A stretch of DNA of 64,000 nt from Flavobacterium micromati (GTDB taxonomy: Bacteria > Bacteroidota > Bacteroidia > Flavobacteriales > Flavobacteriaceae). The stretch is from the NCBI RefSeq assembly GCF_900129585.1, contig NZ_FQWF01000001.1, positions 186,001 to 250,000 of the forward strand, given 5' to 3'. Numbering within the stretch: position 1 is the stretch's first letter; each line of letters starts with the position of its first letter. Position numbers and translations under genes: made by a program. Shown here in pieces: positions 54,320 through 63,459 of this stretch. The notes beneath the pieces were generated by a model. The model made no database searches. It saw nothing but the letters and a program-made list of their open reading frames with translations, and was not told where the DNA came from.

Positions 54320-54982
54320 TTAGGGCTTTTTTATTAAGTCCTCTATAAAAGATTGACTTATTGCTGTAAAATCCTTGAAAATATATTGTGCTTCATGCAA
54401 AATAGTTTCATCTCCAATACCAATACTGATCATTTTTGCAATATTAGCTGCTTGAATTCCCGCTACTGAATCTTCAAAAACAATTGCATCTTCTGGCTTT
54501 ACATTTAATAATTGAGCGGCGTTCAGGAAAACTTCAGGATCTGGTTTAGCATTAGTCACATCATTTCCATCAACTATAACATCAAAATACGATATGATTC
54601 CTGTTTTTTCTAAAATAGGTCTAGCATTTTTACTTGCTGAACCTAAAGCTATGGGTTGGTTATTTTCTTTTAGAAATTGTAAAACTTTAAAAACTCCCGG
54701 TAAAATTTCACTTGAATCCATATCAACAAGCTGCGATAGATAGTCTTCGTTTTTTTGAGTTAACCATTTATTTTTATCTTCTTGAGAAGCTTCTTTATTA
54801 CCTAATTCTAAAATTATATCAAGAGATCGCACACGACTAACTCCTTTCAGAAGTTCGTTATGTTCGTGGGTAAAATCGATTCCCAACTCAGTAGCAATTT
54901 TTTTCCATGCTAAGAAGTGGTATTTAGCGGTGTCAACAATTACGCCGTCTAGATCGAATATGAATGCTTTTTTATGTGTCAT
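54320..54982 (-). CDS. pgmB: Beta-phosphoglucomutase
   Basis: This 220-aa HAD-superfamily enzyme converts beta-glucose 1-phosphate to glucose 6-phosphate. It has the catalytic motif FDLDGVIVDTAKYHFLAWKKIA, LLKGVSR in the cap domain, LGSASKN, and FEDSVAGIQAA. It is encoded between the maltose phosphorylase and the MFS transporter, 12 nt after the latter's stop, completing phosphorolytic maltose use. Confidence 0.96.
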   Translation of the reverse strand: MTHKKAFIFDLDGVIVDTAKYHFLAWKKIATELGIDFTHEHNELLKGVSRVRSLDIILELGNKEASQEDKNKWLTQKNEDYLSQLVDMDSSEILPGVFKVLQFLKENNQPIALGSASKNARPILEKTGIISYFDVIVDGNDVTNAKPDPEVFLNAAQLLNVKPEDAIVFEDSVAGIQAANIAKMISIGIGDETILHEAQYIFKDFTAISQSFIEDLIKKP

Positions 54983-54994
54983 TTTGAAAATTTT

Positions 54995-56401
54995 TTATCC
55001 AGAAATCGCTTGTTTGTCAGTAATCAAGAAATTGCATAAACTTGCAATTAGTAATGAAATACCAGCTAAAATCATCGCGTTAATGTGTTCTTCGCCTATA
55101 AGTTTGTAAAAGAAATTTATTCCTCCCAGGGCAGCAATAATTTGCGGAATTACAATAAACATATTGAAAAGCCCCATCATCATTCCCATTTTTCTTGGAT
55201 TTACCGCGCTAGAAAGCATTGCGTAAGGCATTGATAATATACTTCCCCAAGCAAAGCCAATCATTATAAATGAATACATTAATGTTGATGGAGTTGCATA
55301 ATACATATAAATAAATCCCAAACCACCTATAAGCAGCGAGCCCATGTGGATGTATTTTCTGTTTATTTTATTTTTTGTGGTGTAAAAAGTCAGCAATAAT
55401 GCAAAAGCCATCGAGGATAAACCATAAACTCCAGTTGCTGATCCTACTAAATCAGCCGCATCGTTAAATTCTTTATCTTTTTGTTTGTACTCAGCTGCTT
55501 TTGCACTGTTTAAAAAAACAACTTGATTCGCATCATCTTTCAATACTTCCCCTTGCTCATCAAGTCTTGCATATTCTTGATTTGTGGGTTTTGGGGATTT
55601 AAAAACATGCTCTGTTAATGCAGGCGTTGAAAGGCTCCACATGGTAAAAAAAGCAAACCAACTAAAAAATTGAATTAGCCCCAGTTTTTTCATTGTGGAA
55701 GGCATTTCCTTAAAACTCTCTACTAAATCTGGAATAAAGCGAGATTCTTTTTTTTCTAATTTAAATTGGGCTAAGTCAACAGGTGGATCTTCTTTTGTTG
55801 TAAAAATAGTATATAAAATACTGATTAAGAACACAAAAGCACCTATTGAAAAGGCGACAACTACTGATTGTGGAATGACACCGGCAGCTGCTTCATTACT
55901 AACACCTAATTTAGTAACTAGCCACGGCAAATTACTAGCAATCCAAGTTCCGATACCAATGATCAGCGTTTGAATTACAAAACCATTTGATCGTTGTGAC
56001 TCTGGAAGTTTATCAGCAACCAAAGCCCGAAAAGGTTCCATGCTAATGTTTATCGAAGAATCTAAAACCCACAGTAAACCAGCCGCTACCCACAAAACTG
56101 GGGAGTGAGGCATAAAAAAAAGTGTGATTGAAGCTAAAATAGCACCAATTAAGAAAAAAGGTTTTCGTCTCCCGAATTTTGGACTCCAAGTATTATCTGA
56201 CAAATAACCAACTATAGGTTGTACTAATAAACCAGTCAACGGTGCGGCAATCCATAATCCTGGAATATCGTCAACATTTGCGCCAAGAGTTTGAAAAATT
56301 CTAGACATGAACCCACCTTGAAGGGCAAAACCAAACTGTATTCCTAGAAATCCGAAACTCATGTTCCAAATTTGCCAGAAACTTAACCTACGCTTTTCCA
56401 T
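54995..56401 (-). CDS. MFS sugar transporter (maltose/SLC45-like)
   Basis: The 468-aa protein with 12 predicted helices belongs to the glycoside-type MFS group (FWQIWNMSFGFLGIQFGFALQ, GYLSDNTWSPKFGRRKPFF, WVLDSSINISMEPFRALVADKLP). Relatives import maltose or sucrose by proton symport. It is the first gene of the operon with pgmB, GH65 and the two GH13 genes, and its leader carries a palindrome and the motif shared with susC. Confidence 0.92.
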   Translation of the reverse strand: MEKRRLSFWQIWNMSFGFLGIQFGFALQGGFMSRIFQTLGANVDDIPGLWIAAPLTGLLVQPIVGYLSDNTWSPKFGRRKPFFLIGAILASITLFFMPHSPVLWVAAGLLWVLDSSINISMEPFRALVADKLPESQRSNGFVIQTLIIGIGTWIASNLPWLVTKLGVSNEAAAGVIPQSVVVAFSIGAFVFLISILYTIFTTKEDPPVDLAQFKLEKKESRFIPDLVESFKEMPSTMKKLGLIQFFSWFAFFTMWSLSTPALTEHVFKSPKPTNQEYARLDEQGEVLKDDANQVVFLNSAKAAEYKQKDKEFNDAADLVGSATGVYGLSSMAFALLLTFYTTKNKINRKYIHMGSLLIGGLGFIYMYYATPSTLMYSFIMIGFAWGSILSMPYAMLSSAVNPRKMGMMMGLFNMFIVIPQIIAALGGINFFYKLIGEEHINAMILAGISLLIASLCNFLITDKQAISG

Positions 56402-56423
56402 TATCGTAATTTAAAATTGATAC

Positions 56424-56474
56424 GATAAGCGCTATGCTTATCAAAACCTGCCTTATTTTCGAAGTAAAAGTCAG
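56424..56474. promoter_or_regulatory. Control region of the maltose operon
   Basis: It contains the inverted repeat GATAAGC-GCTAT-GCTTATC (56424-56442), 23 nt before the transporter start. It also contains TTCGAAGTAAAAGTCAG (56458-56474), which matches the element before susC in 16 of 17 positions. The rest of the gap to the regulator gene stop (56668) shows nothing recognised. Confidence 0.55.
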
Positions 56475-56667
56475 CGCTTTGAGTGGTAAATATAAAAATA
56501 TATTTCAAATTTCTGATTTTCGGAAATAAATATATAGGAACTTTTTTCACTACAAGGTTGTAGTAATAAATAAAATAGGAAAAAAAAGATAATTATGTGA
56601 TTTAGCAAATCTCTTTAGAGCTCCTATTTCACGAAATAGCGACATAAATAGCAATTAACGAACTGAC

Positions 56668-57690
56668 TTAAATTGTCGATTCTCTTTCTATCAGATGGGT
56701 TTCTATTACTTCTGTTGTATAGTTTTCGTTTTCATGCTCTCCCTCTGATTCTAGTCGGTCAATCAGCATTTTAGCAGCTTTACTTCCCATTTTTATGCCG
56801 CTTTGACTCACCGTTGTAATTGTAGGAGTAGAATATTTAGATATAATTCCGTCAGTAAAAGCAATTACAGCAAGGTCTTTTGGGACACTTAGACCTATTT
56901 TATTGGCCGTTTTTATAATCGTTACGGCAAACAATTCATTGACAGCGAATACGGCATCAATTGCTTTATCTTCCAATAACTTTCCAATAGTGATTTCGCA
57001 AGTGTCAATATCTTCAATTTTCATTATTAAGCTCTCATTGAAAGGAATGTCATTGTCAAGAAGCGCTTTTATATATCCGTCAGTACGAAGTTTACCTACA
57101 CTTACATAATCAACAGTAGTCACGAGTGCTATTTTTTTACGGCCTTTATCAATCAAGCTTTGCACCGCTTCGTATGCAGCTGTTTTGTCATCGATGATTA
57201 CTTTATCACAAAGAATTTCATTGGTAACTCGGTCAAACATTACCACTGGCATTCCTTGATTTATTACTTCTGTTATATGGTGAAAATCTCCTTTAAACTG
57301 GGTTTCTTTAGAAAGTGACATTATAAAACCGTCAATACTCCCATTAGCCAGCATTTCCATATTTCTAACTTCCTTATCAAAAGAATCATCTGATAAACAA
57401 ATAATTACACTATATCCATTTTCGTTTGCGACATGTTCTATACCGTTAATTACTGTCGAGAAAAAGTGATGTACAATTTCGGGAATGATGATCCCAATTG
57501 TTTTAGTTTTTCGGTTTTTTAGACTTAGTGCAATATTGTTGGGTTTATAGTTGTAGAATTTGGCGAAAGCCTGCACTTTTAATCTAGTCTCTTCGCCTAT
57601 TTCAGCACTATTTCTAAGTGACTTAGAAACGGTTGAAATGGAAACGTCTAATTCTTTTGCAATTTGTTTAAGCGTTATTTTCCTTTTCAT
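56668..57690 (-). CDS. LacI-family regulator of the starch locus
   Basis: This 340-aa LacI/GalR repressor has the helix-turn-helix TLKQIAKELDVSISTVSKSL at the N-terminus and a sugar-binding sensor domain. It lies between the susC arm (divergent) and the maltose arm (same strand), so it most likely responds to maltose or a related sugar and controls both. In Bacteroides this role belongs to the unrelated SusR. It is a paralogue of the regulator at 4890-5915. Confidence 0.95.
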   Translation of the reverse strand: MKRKITLKQIAKELDVSISTVSKSLRNSAEIGEETRLKVQAFAKFYNYKPNNIALSLKNRKTKTIGIIIPEIVHHFFSTVINGIEHVANENGYSVIICLSDDSFDKEVRNMEMLANGSIDGFIMSLSKETQFKGDFHHITEVINQGMPVVMFDRVTNEILCDKVIIDDKTAAYEAVQSLIDKGRKKIALVTTVDYVSVGKLRTDGYIKALLDNDIPFNESLIMKIEDIDTCEITIGKLLEDKAIDAVFAVNELFAVTIIKTANKIGLSVPKDLAVIAFTDGIISKYSTPTITTVSQSGIKMGSKAAKMLIDRLESEGEHENENYTTEVIETHLIERESTI

Positions 57691-57796
57691 GATGGAATTT
57701 GGTAAAAATTAATTTCGTAATAAAGATAAAATTTAATTTCACAATTGGTAAAAAAACAAACTAAAATATAAATAATTCGGTAAGTTTTCAACACTA

Positions 57797-57880
57797 TTAC
57801 GTTTTCGTAAGCCATAGAAAAAATCACGATGTCGAATGAAGTAAAATTTACATAAATTTAACATTCGAAGTAAAAGTTAG
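57797..57880 (+). promoter_or_regulatory. Candidate operator and shared motif upstream of susC
   Basis: A perfect palindrome TTACG-TTTT-CGTAA (57797-57810) has a CG-centred half-site of LacI-operator type. Downstream, TTCGAAGTAAAAGTTAG (57864-57880) matches the element before the MFS gene, and a looser version, TCGAATGAAGTAAAATTT, lies at 57833-57850. No standard TAnnTTTG box is seen in this 233-nt intergenic region. Confidence 0.55.
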
Positions 57881-57923
57881 ACTTAAAAAGTCGAAATAAA
57901 TTAAATTAATTTAAACAAAAAGT

Positions 57924-60899
57924 ATGAAAACAATTTACAAAAAGTTGTTAATTTTAGTACTGCTACTCCCTTTTAGTATTTTAGCTCAAAATACAATAAC
58001 TGGAATTGTCCTTGACAAAGCGTCAGGACAACCTATTCCGGGAGTAAATGTAAATGTGCAAGGAGCTGCAAGTGGCAGTTCAACTGATTTTGATGGAAAA
58101 TATCAGCTTGCAAATGTTAAAAGAGGAGATAAAATTTTATTTTCGTTTATTGGGTACACTAACACTATTGTGGAATTTGTAACGCAAAGAACAGTAAATG
58201 TATCTCTTGTAGAAGATGCAAACCAATTAAATGAAGTCGTAATCCAAGTGGGTTATGGAACGGTTAAGAAAAAAGATGCTACGGGAGCAGTTTCTCAAAT
58301 TGCTGAAAAAGACTTTAATAAAGGAATAAATATCACTCCAGAAAGTTTGATTAGTGGTCGAATTGCAGGAGTAAATGTAACAGGAGGCGGTGCTCCGGGT
58401 GCTAAAGCGGATATTCGTATTAGAGGAGGATCATCTTTAAACGCTTCGAATGAGCCTTTAATTGTATTAGACGGATTGCCTCTTAGTAATGCTGTGCCAT
58501 CAGGTGCAACTAGTATTTTATCTACTATTGATCCAAATGATATCGAGTCGTTTACAGTTCTTAAAGATGCGTCAGCAGCGGCAATATACGGCTCGAGAGC
58601 AGCAAATGGTGTAATTGTTATTACTACTAAAAAAGGTACGAAAGGAAAAGTTAAGGTAAGCTTTAGCTCCCAAGTAGCTGTTAATACTGTTGAAAACACA
58701 GTTGATGTTTTAAGTGCAGATCAATTTCGTGCTTTAGTCAATGAAAGAGGAACTACTGCACAAAGAGCATTATTAGGAAATGCCAATACAAACTGGCAAG
58801 ATGAGATTTTCAACAGCTCTTTGACTACTAATAATAATATCTCCGTGAGCGGGGCCTTATTTGATAAATTACCAATACGACTTTCAGTAGGTAACGTAGA
58901 TAATCCTGGTATTCTTAAAAACACTTCTTTTGAAAGAACTACAACATCAATCTCGTTAAATCCGGTATTGTTTGACAATCATTTAAAAATTGATGTTAGC
59001 GGTAATTTATCTTTTGGTAACAATCAATTTCAGGATGAAGGCGCAATTATAGGAAGTGCAATAGGATTTGATCCAACACAGCCCGTTTTTCAAGCGAACT
59101 CCCGCTATAATGGATATTATGAATGGTTAGAGCCAAATGGTAATGTGCCTTTATTACCAGCTAGAAACCCGGTAGCAAGATTGAATCAAGATGAGCGTCG
59201 AGCTACTTCTACTAGAAAATGGGGGAATGTAAGTCTAGATTATAAATTTCACTTTTTTGAAGATTTAAGAGTGGTTGCAGAGGCAGGTATCGATCGATTT
59301 GACAGTAGTGGTTTTACTGAAGTGAGTACTCAAAGTATTTTAGGATTTCAGCCAAGAACTTTTACTGAAGCTAATTATGTAAATTTAGGTAATTATTCAA
59401 GTTATACAGATGCGCTTCAAAATAAAAATTTAAATGCATACTTTAATTATATCAAAAATTTTGGTAAATTGCGTGTTGATGCAACAGCTGGATACAACTA
59501 CCAATTGTTTGAAAAAGAACGTTATCAATCAGGAGAAATCAGACAGCCTAATCCAAATGAGGATGTCATAACAGATCCAGATATTAACTTACAATCTTAC
59601 TTTGGTCGTTTAAATTTAGGATTTGATAGTCGCTATTTATTGACTGTAAATTATCGTCGAGATGGGACTTCACGTTTCTCGCAACAAAATAGATGGGGTA
59701 ATTTTGCAGGAGCTGCTCTTGCATGGAATGTTGCCGAAGAGTCATTTTTAAAAGATAACTCTACCATTTCAACCTTAAAATTAAGAGTTGGTTACGGTAC
59801 AACTGGTCAACAAGATATATCAGCTCAATATGATTATTTAAGACGTGTAACCCTTGGTACAATTAATTCACAATATATTTTTGGAAATACAGTTTTTGCA
59901 ACTGCAAGACCAGAAGGATACAATGAGAACATCAAGTGGGAAGAATTAGCAGAGATTAATCTTGGTATTGATTATGGATTCTTTAATAACAGAATTACTG
60001 GATCTGTAAACTATTTTGACAAGGAATCAACTGACTTATTAGCTGATATTGCCGTACCAGATGGTGCAAATATTAGAAATCAAGGTTTCTTTAATGTGGG
60101 TGCTGTAAGAACTAAAGGAGTTGAATTCAGCATTGAGTCTGATATTGTCAAAAATGATAATTTAACTTGGAACGTAGCCTTCAACACTACTTTCATTGAA
60201 CAAAAAATATCAAACTTAGGAATTACCGTTCCAGGTTTTCAAGGGTATCTTGCTGGTGATAATATTGCAGGAGGTAGCGGAAACAAAATTCAAGTTAACT
60301 CTGTAGGATTTACTCCAAATTCGTTTCTAGTGTATGAGCAATTATACGATAGTAACAAAAGACCAATTCAAGGTGCATACGCTGATAGAAACCAAGATGG
60401 GAAAATTGATGCAGGAGATCGTTATAGATATCGTAAGCCAGCACCTGATTATACTTTTGGTTTATTCTCAACTTTGAATTATAAAAAGTTTGACTTAACA
60501 ATGAACTGGAGAGCAAGTTTAGGTAATTATATTTTTGATAATGTGAGTTCTAATTTAGGTTATCTAGATGCAGGTTTAAGAAGACAAACAGATTTGTCTA
60601 ATGTGAGTGCGGACTACTTTAACACTGGTTTTACATTTGAAGATAATGGTACACAACGTTATTTGTCAAATTATTTTGTAAAGGATGCTTCTTTTATCAA
60701 ATTAGATAACGTAACGGTGGGTTACACTTTTGATAAATCATTACTACGTGTTGCGACTTTAAGACTTACTGCTGCAGTTCAAAATGTTTTGATTTTAACA
60801 AAATATGACGGATTAGATCCAGAGCGATTTAACGGAATTGACAACAATGTTTACCCAAGAGCAAGAACATTTTTGCTAGGAGTAAATTTGAACCTATAA
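57924..60899 (+). CDS. susC: SusC-like TonB-dependent receptor
   Basis: The 991-aa product has a signal peptide (FSILAQ), a carboxypeptidase-regulatory-like domain (about 24-98, ITGIVLDKASGQPIPGVNV), a plug (about 110-230, with IRGGSSLNASNEPLIVLDGLPL and the AAAIYGSRAANGVIVITTKKG signature) and a large outer-membrane barrel. With SusD it forms the lidded pore that imports oligosaccharides, here probably maltodextrins. It leads the susC-susD-susE transcript. Confidence 0.96.
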   Translation: MKTIYKKLLILVLLLPFSILAQNTITGIVLDKASGQPIPGVNVNVQGAASGSSTDFDGKYQLANVKRGDKILFSFIGYTNTIVEFVTQRTVNVSLVEDANQLNEVVIQVGYGTVKKKDATGAVSQIAEKDFNKGINITPESLISGRIAGVNVTGGGAPGAKADIRIRGGSSLNASNEPLIVLDGLPLSNAVPSGATSILSTIDPNDIESFTVLKDASAAAIYGSRAANGVIVITTKKGTKGKVKVSFSSQVAVNTVENTVDVLSADQFRALVNERGTTAQRALLGNANTNWQDEIFNSSLTTNNNISVSGALFDKLPIRLSVGNVDNPGILKNTSFERTTTSISLNPVLFDNHLKIDVSGNLSFGNNQFQDEGAIIGSAIGFDPTQPVFQANSRYNGYYEWLEPNGNVPLLPARNPVARLNQDERRATSTRKWGNVSLDYKFHFFEDLRVVAEAGIDRFDSSGFTEVSTQSILGFQPRTFTEANYVNLGNYSSYTDALQNKNLNAYFNYIKNFGKLRVDATAGYNYQLFEKERYQSGEIRQPNPNEDVITDPDINLQSYFGRLNLGFDSRYLLTVNYRRDGTSRFSQQNRWGNFAGAALAWNVAEESFLKDNSTISTLKLRVGYGTTGQQDISAQYDYLRRVTLGTINSQYIFGNTVFATARPEGYNENIKWEELAEINLGIDYGFFNNRITGSVNYFDKESTDLLADIAVPDGANIRNQGFFNVGAVRTKGVEFSIESDIVKNDNLTWNVAFNTTFIEQKISNLGITVPGFQGYLAGDNIAGGSGNKIQVNSVGFTPNSFLVYEQLYDSNKRPIQGAYADRNQDGKIDAGDRYRYRKPAPDYTFGLFSTLNYKKFDLTMNWRASLGNYIFDNVSSNLGYLDAGLRRQTDLSNVSADYFNTGFTFEDNGTQRYLSNYFVKDASFIKLDNVTVGYTFDKSLLRVATLRLTAAVQNVLILTKYDGLDPERFNGIDNNVYPRARTFLLGVNLNL

Positions 60900-60937
60900 A
60901 AGCACACTGAAAAACAATTAAAAAAAAAATAAACAAA

Positions 60938-62545
60938 ATGAAAAAATCATTTAAATTTATATCATATTTTTTCCTATTTATTTTAGGAGTGAATATGACG
61001 CTTATATCGTGTACTGGCGACTTAGATGTCACCCCAGACGATGATGATGAATTTTTATCTGAAGCCTTTTTTCAAGATCCAGCATCGTACAAAAAAGTAC
61101 TAGCAAAATTATATGCTGGTCTTTATGTAGGAGGTAATGATGGAGATGGAGCAGCAGATATCGCTGGTTTAGGTGGAGACTTTAGTAGTTACCTTCGTTT
61201 ACTATTTGTAACTCAAGAATTGCCTACTGATGAAGCAATTATCGCTTGGGCTGATGGTACCTTACCAACATTAAATGCTCAGACTTGGTCACCTGCCAAT
61301 GAATTTTTAGAAGGAACTTTTTCGAGAGCATTCTACCATATAAGTGTCGCAAACGAATTTTTGAGACAAACTTCTGATGATAAATTATCAGCGAGAGGTG
61401 TTGATGCAAACTTGAAAGCCGAAATTGCTACTTTTAGAGCTGAAGCTCGTTTTTTAAGAGCCTTTTCATATTACAACTTAATGGATTTATTTGGAAATGT
61501 TCCGATTACTACAGAAAATGATCCAGTTGGTTTTTTCTACCCAGAACAAAAAACAAGAGCTGAAGTTTTTGCTTATGTGGAATCTGAGTTAAAAGATATT
61601 GACAATACTCTTGCCGCTTCAAAAACAAATGAATATGGACGAGTTGATAAAACCGCTGCTAAATTTTTATTAGCTCAAGTTTATTTGAATGCTAGAGTAT
61701 ATACTGGAACAGCTAGATTTAATGAAGCTACAGTATTACTTAAAGCTATCATTGATAACTCTGGCTACACATTTGCAAATATTCCTTACGCACATTTGTT
61801 TTCTGCTGATAACAATAGAAACGGTGCACAAAGCGAAGTAATATTTCCAATTGTAAGTGATGGAAATGCCATTAGAGCTACAGGAGCTGGAATGAGCTTT
61901 ATCATGCATGCTGCAATTGGTGGTAGCTTGGACGCTGCAGCTCGCGGAATGGATGGTGGATGGCAAGGACTCAGAACTCGCAGAGAGTTTGTAAATCTTT
62001 TTCCAGATACAAATGCTATTGCAGATAAAAGAGGAACTTTTTATACCGATGGTCAAACATTAGATATTGCTAACGTAGGAATATTTACTAATGGCTTCGC
62101 TGTTACAAAATATATAAACAGAAATGCAAATGGGTCCGCAGCTCAGAGAAATGATATTCCAGATATTGACTTTCCAATGTTTAGATTATCTGACGCTTAC
62201 TTGATGTATGCTGAATGTGCTGTGCGAGGAGCAACTGGAGCAGATATAGCAACGTCTGTAGGATATATTAACAGATTAAGAACTAGAGCAAATGCACAAC
62301 AAATTGCCGCTTCAAACTTAACGTTGGATTTTATCATAGACGAAAGAGGAAGAGAATTGTTCTGGGAATGTCACAGAAGAACAGACCTTATCCGTTTTGG
62401 AAAATTCACTGGCGGATCGAAGATTTGGCAGTGGAAAGGTGGCTCGGTAAATGGCAGTGCAACTGACGCTTTCAGAGATTTAATGCCTATTCCGGCAAGG
62501 AATATTCAAGCAAACCCAACATTAAAACAAAATCCAGGATATTAA
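60938..62545 (+). CDS. susD: SusD-like starch-binding lipoprotein
   Basis: The 535-aa product has a lipoprotein signal (TLISCTGD) and the RagB/SusD fold (FRAEARFLRAFSYYNLMDLFGNVPI, FLLAQVYLNARVYTG, EVIFPIVSDGN, RLRTRANAQ, DERGRELFWECHRRTDLIRFG). SusD caps the SusC pore and binds the glycan at the cell surface. It is encoded 38 nt after susC. Confidence 0.95.
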   Translation: MKKSFKFISYFFLFILGVNMTLISCTGDLDVTPDDDDEFLSEAFFQDPASYKKVLAKLYAGLYVGGNDGDGAADIAGLGGDFSSYLRLLFVTQELPTDEAIIAWADGTLPTLNAQTWSPANEFLEGTFSRAFYHISVANEFLRQTSDDKLSARGVDANLKAEIATFRAEARFLRAFSYYNLMDLFGNVPITTENDPVGFFYPEQKTRAEVFAYVESELKDIDNTLAASKTNEYGRVDKTAAKFLLAQVYLNARVYTGTARFNEATVLLKAIIDNSGYTFANIPYAHLFSADNNRNGAQSEVIFPIVSDGNAIRATGAGMSFIMHAAIGGSLDAAARGMDGGWQGLRTRREFVNLFPDTNAIADKRGTFYTDGQTLDIANVGIFTNGFAVTKYINRNANGSAAQRNDIPDIDFPMFRLSDAYLMYAECAVRGATGADIATSVGYINRLRTRANAQQIAASNLTLDFIIDERGRELFWECHRRTDLIRFGKFTGGSKIWQWKGGSVNGSATDAFRDLMPIPARNIQANPTLKQNPGY

Positions 62546-62569
62546 TCAAATCAATAAAATCATAAAAAA

Positions 62570-63388
62570 ATGAAAAATATTAATAAAATTTTAATCGCAT
62601 TTGTAGCTCTATTAGCAGTATCATGTACTGTGGACGATGTTGAAGAGCGTCCTGTAATTGAGGCAGCTACAGCACCTGTTTTACTAACTCCGAAAGGCGA
62701 TTTTAGTATTGTACTCTCTAAAGCAACAGAAAACGATATTGCAACCACTTTGGTCTGGAATGATGCTGCATACACAGGATTGACAACGGTGGTAAATTAT
62801 AGCATAGAGGTTGCCAAAGTAGGAACTAAATTTGCAACTCCTGCTGTAGTAGGCACAACAACAAGTCGTTTTAAAAGCATTACTGTTTCGGAGTTAAACT
62901 CAGCATTAATTAATGGAGGCTTTACGCCAAGAGAGGAAAACTCCGTTGAGATTCGTATCAAATCAACGGTTGGTGGAACAGGCAGTGTTGCCCAATTTTC
63001 TAATGCTTTCACTATCAAGGTAACGCCTTACCGCACACCGCTAGCAAGTTCACTTTGGCTTGTAGGAGCAGCTACTCCAGGTGGTTGGTCATGGGATAAT
63101 GATGCTGAAACTGAATTTCCATTGGTTTTAGGTAAAACTGATGTTTACTCAGTATCATTAATGCTTAAAAACGGTGAGGCCTTTAGAATTTTTCTAGGTA
63201 ATAACTTTACAAGCAATGGCAATTGGGATGCAAGTCGTAACTTTCCATTTTATTCTACTGCAGGATTTACAATTACTCCTCAATTAGTAAACGCAAATGA
63301 TGGGGATAGCAATTTTAGATATACAGGCCCAACAGCTGTGAGAGTTCTAAAAATTGACAGCACTGCTAAAACAATTACTTTAAACTAA
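62570..63388 (+). CDS. susE: SusE-like outer-membrane lipoprotein
   Basis: The 272-aa lipoprotein (LLAVSCTVDD) has the N-terminal SusE domain (APVLLTPKGDFSIVLSKATENDIATTLVWN; positions of about 40-65) and one C-terminal carbohydrate-binding-like sandwich (SLWLVGAATPGGWSWDNDAETEFPLV). SusE proteins bind starch at the cell surface and tune the size of imported chains. It is shorter than Bacteroides SusE, with a single binding domain rather than several. It is 24 nt after susD. Confidence 0.9.
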   Translation: MKNINKILIAFVALLAVSCTVDDVEERPVIEAATAPVLLTPKGDFSIVLSKATENDIATTLVWNDAAYTGLTTVVNYSIEVAKVGTKFATPAVVGTTTSRFKSITVSELNSALINGGFTPREENSVEIRIKSTVGGTGSVAQFSNAFTIKVTPYRTPLASSLWLVGAATPGGWSWDNDAETEFPLVLGKTDVYSVSLMLKNGEAFRIFLGNNFTSNGNWDASRNFPFYSTAGFTITPQLVNANDGDSNFRYTGPTAVRVLKIDSTAKTITLN

Positions 63389-63404
63389 TTGTAAAACAAT
63401 ATTG

Positions 63405-63434
63405 AAAAGGCTACTTGATCGGTAGCCTTTTTTG
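63405..63434 (+). terminator. Terminator after susE
   Basis: AAAGGCTAC and GTAGCCTTT pair around a short loop, followed by a T-run. It separates susCDE from the next gene, at least in part. Confidence 0.8.
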
Positions 63435-63459
63435 TTATCTAATATAATTTTCAACCGCT

